From Cylindrospermum stagnale PCC 7417 (GTDB lineage Bacteria > Cyanobacteriota > Cyanobacteriia > Cyanobacteriales > Nostocaceae), in the NCBI RefSeq assembly GCF_000317535.1, contig NC_019757.1, forward strand, positions 2,930,501 to 2,994,500: a stretch of DNA of 64,000 bases, written 5' to 3'. A model generated the notes under the pieces. It saw only the letters and a program-made list of their open reading frames with translations, did no database searches and was not told where the DNA came from. Positions within the stretch are counted from its first letter, which is position 1. The number at the start of each line of letters is the position of its first letter. Shown here in pieces: positions 62,192 through 64,000 of the stretch. Made by a program: the position numbers and the translations under genes.

Positions 62192-62659
62192 ATGTTGAAG
62201 TTAACTCACTTGCGTCATGTATTACTCGCTACTGTTTTGGGTATGAGTTGTGCTAACGCTGCGTATGCAGAACCAACTGCAAAACTAACTGTGGTAGTAA
62301 ATGGCATAACTCACCAAAAAGGTGAAATTTGTTTGAGGGTTTACGCCTCTGAAAAAGGATTTCCTATGAGTAATACTGGTGAAGTCCAAAGCGGCTGCAC
62401 TAAGATTACGGGAACTACTGTCACAAAAGTGTTTTCTGGCTTGAAACCAGGTACTTATGCTGTTGCCGTCGTTGATGATCAAAATGGCGATCGCAAACTC
62501 AACAAAGACTTTTTTGGTGTTCCCACAGAAGGTTTCGGTATGTCCAAGAATCCGACTGTATCAATCCAAACAGGTGCGCCTAAGTTCCGCAACGTCAGTT
62601 TCCCCATGAAAAAGAATACGACGATCAACATTTTCATGAAATATTCTCTTGATTCATAA
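62192..62659 (+). CDS. Secreted DUF2141 protein
   Basis: A 155-residue protein from the ATG at 62,192, which begins a clear signal peptide (MLKLTHLRHVLLATVLGMSC, cleavage probably after AYA). An upstream in-frame TTG at 62,144 would put 16 residues before it and is unlikely. The mature part is a single beta-rich DUF2141 domain: LTVVVNGITHQKGEICLRVY, GTYAVAVVDDQNGDRKLNKD and the C-terminal PTEGFGMSKN. Exported role unknown; the neighbourhood suggests heterocyst envelope. Confidence 0.88.
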   Translation: MLKLTHLRHVLLATVLGMSCANAAYAEPTAKLTVVVNGITHQKGEICLRVYASEKGFPMSNTGEVQSGCTKITGTTVTKVFSGLKPGTYAVAVVDDQNGDRKLNKDFFGVPTEGFGMSKNPTVSIQTGAPKFRNVSFPMKKNTTINIFMKYSLDS

Positions 62660-62803
62660 GATTGGCGATTAGGTAACGGGCATTCAATTTGGGATTTCTA
62701 GTGAAATTTTGATAATTAGGCAGAATTTTCTGCCTATATTTACCAAAACCCCATCTAAAATCCCAAATTGGCTCACCCAATCCCCAGTAAAGAGTCCTGT
62801 ACA

Positions 62804-62842
62804 CAAGCCGATATTTTGCCGGAGACTAGAGATTTAATGCAA
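62804..62842 (+). pseudogene. Second short relic of an hgdA-like gene
   Basis: The codons CAA GCC GAT ATT TTG CCG GAG... read QADILPETRDLM, matching HgdA KADILPESVDFM (60,418-60,453) at both DNA and protein level over about 36 bp. The fragment runs directly into the start codon of the next glycosyltransferase. Confidence 0.65.
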
Positions 62843-64000
62843 GATTTAACGATATTTCTGTCTAAGTCTTTGCTAAGTTGGCTGGCAATTCAGGTGGTTT
62901 TAACACTGTTCTTTGTCTGGTATTTGCGCCCAAGCCAGAAAGACTTATTACCAGATGACCAGTTACCGAAAACGGCGGTGATTATTTGTCTGCGAGGTGC
63001 TGATCCATTTCTGCCCAACTGTTTGCGATCGCTATTAAAGCAGAATTACCCAGAATATGATTTAAAGATAATCCTCGATAGTCAGGAAGATCCAGCCGGA
63101 AAAATTGCTTCGGAAGCGATCGCCGAATTAGGGGCCACCAATGTCCAAATTAGCCATTTGCGGACAGTACGCCACAATTGCAGTCTCAAATGTAGTTCTC
63201 TCGTCCAAGCTGTCTCAGATTTGGACGATTCTTACAAGGTGGTGGCTTTTGTCGATGCTGATACAATCGTTCATCCCAATTGGCTGCGGGAATTAGTCAG
63301 CCCTCTCGCTGACGAGAAAGTGGGAGCAACAACAGGTAATCGTTGGTATTCACCCACAGGTAATTATTGGGGTACTTTGGTGCGATATGCAGGCAATGTC
63401 TCCACCGTAGTGCAAATGTTCCTGTTTCAGATTCCTTGGGGTGGAACTTTGGCGATCAAAACAGAAGTGCTTCACCAAACCGGACTACTAGAAAAGTGGA
63501 GTCAGGCTTTCAACGATGATCTAATGATGCACAACGTCCTGAAAAAACATAAGTTGCAGGTGAAGTTTGTGCCTTCGTTATTGATGGTGAATCGGGAAGA
63601 AAGCAGTTTACCGGATTTAGTAGACCATCTCAAGCGTTTATTACTTTGTTCTCGACTATATCACCCGCGTTGGTTGGCTTTAGTGAGTGATGCTATTTCC
63701 AGCATTTTGTTTCCTACTTTAGTCATAGTGTTAATTCTACAGTCGTTGTTGGTCGGACAATGGAATGCTGCGGCTCAATTATTTAGTTACTATGGCATCT
63801 ATATTCTAGGACTACTCTTGCTGATGCTTGTCTTAGAACAAGGGGTACAGCGAGTAATGAGCGTTCAAGGTCAGACAATCGCTAAATTGTCACCTACCGC
63901 AGTTATCAAAATGTTGATTGCTATCCCTCTAACACAGTGGGTTTATGGGGTAGCGATCCTATCTTCCCTTTGGATGTCAACAGTTAAATGGCGCGGACTT
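62837..64000 (+). CDS. Membrane family 2 glycosyltransferase (3' end outside window)
   Basis: The frame is open for 388 codons from the ATG at 62,837 to the right edge. An N-terminal membrane helix (about 10-24) precedes a GT-A domain with KTAVIICLRGADPFLPNCLR, the metal-binding VVAFVDADTIVHPNW, and FNDDLMMHNVLKKHKLQVKF. At least two more hydrophobic segments follow near 285-330, and others towards the edge. The layout resembles ceramide-glucosyltransferase-like enzymes. Given the order hgdB-hgdC-hgdA then glycosyltransferases, it is a candidate for the heterocyst glycolipid glucosyltransferase HglT, but I cannot confirm that. The ATG lies inside an hgdA-like relic, so an upstream start is also possible. 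Confidence 0.8.
   Translation, partial: MQDLTIFLSKSLLSWLAIQVVLTLFFVWYLRPSQKDLLPDDQLPKTAVIICLRGADPFLPNCLRSLLKQNYPEYDLKIILDSQEDPAGKIASEAIAELGATNVQISHLRTVRHNCSLKCSSLVQAVSDLDDSYKVVAFVDADTIVHPNWLRELVSPLADEKVGATTGNRWYSPTGNYWGTLVRYAGNVSTVVQMFLFQIPWGGTLAIKTEVLHQTGLLEKWSQAFNDDLMMHNVLKKHKLQVKFVPSLLMVNREESSLPDLVDHLKRLLLCSRLYHPRWLALVSDAISSILFPTLVIVLILQSLLVGQWNAAAQLFSYYGIYILGLLLLMLVLEQGVQRVMSVQGQTIAKLSPTAVIKMLIAIPLTQWVYGVAILSSLWMSTVKWRGL

Noticed and set aside
62837-64000. Firm assignment as hglT
   Set aside because: Context and enzyme class fit, but the gene is cut by the window end and I cannot compare it with the Anabaena protein.

Overview
The window comes from a filamentous, heterocyst-forming cyanobacterium of the Nostoc/Anabaena group. 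The evidence is oxygenic photosynthesis genes (psbB, psbT, chlP, the rpaA regulator), a heterocyst glycolipid (HGL) island with hetI, heptameric STRR repeats, frequent GCGATCGC (HIP1-like) octamers, and Uma2-family genes scattered as in Nostoc genomes.

Region by region. 1-5.3 kb: end of an HD-domain protein, an oligopeptide ABC permease (dppC type), an Uma2 gene, a MITE, a decayed EF-Tu-like fragment abutting an IS630-type transposase remnant, and a membrane alpha/beta hydrolase. 5.6-11.5 kb: a complete, very compact Tn7-like transposon (5,895 bp). It has perfect 24-bp terminal inverted repeats, a 5-bp target duplication, and only three genes: a TnsA-TnsB fusion, TnsC and TnsD/TniQ. It carries no cargo and no CRISPR. 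12-15 kb: dppB and dppA type genes on the minus strand. 15.6-21.7 kb: housekeeping genes (psbB-psbT, rps1, a HAD phosphatase, Uma2) interspersed with heptamer repeats. 21.7-28.7 kb: a 1,546-aa toxin of the type carried by extracellular contractile injection systems (eCIS), with a C-terminal nucleotidyltransferase-like domain. It is followed by a duplicated array of small putative immunity genes, one copy broken by a stop codon. 29.4-33.4 kb: cysA-like ATPase, YidD-like protein, chlP, Uma2. 33.5-35.3 kb: a second, smaller eCIS-type toxin (novel toxin 16-like C terminus) with its putative immunity gene. 35.6-38.4 kb: rpaA, a YheT-like hydrolase and hetI.

38.4-64 kb is the heterocyst glycolipid island. 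A PUFA-synthase-like polyketide synthase is encoded on the minus strand, read from hglE downwards: KS-AT-ACP-ACP, then KR-DH, KS, KS0-AT, a PfaD-type enoyl reductase and the ACP/thioester reductase HglB. HetI would load phosphopantetheine onto the ACPs, and HglB would release the chain as an alcohol or aldehyde. Beyond a 1.7-kb divergent intergenic region lie hgdB and hgdC (DevBC-like export), the epimerase hgdA, and two family 2 glycosyltransferases, the last cut by the window end. Together these would make, glycosylate and export the heterocyst laminated-layer glycolipids. Relics of extra hgdA copies lie among the glycosyltransferase genes.

The most interesting items are the cargo-free Tn7-like element with exact ends, the two eCIS-type toxin/immunity loci, and the ketoreductase domain of the HGL synthase being divided between two genes at a heptamer repeat.
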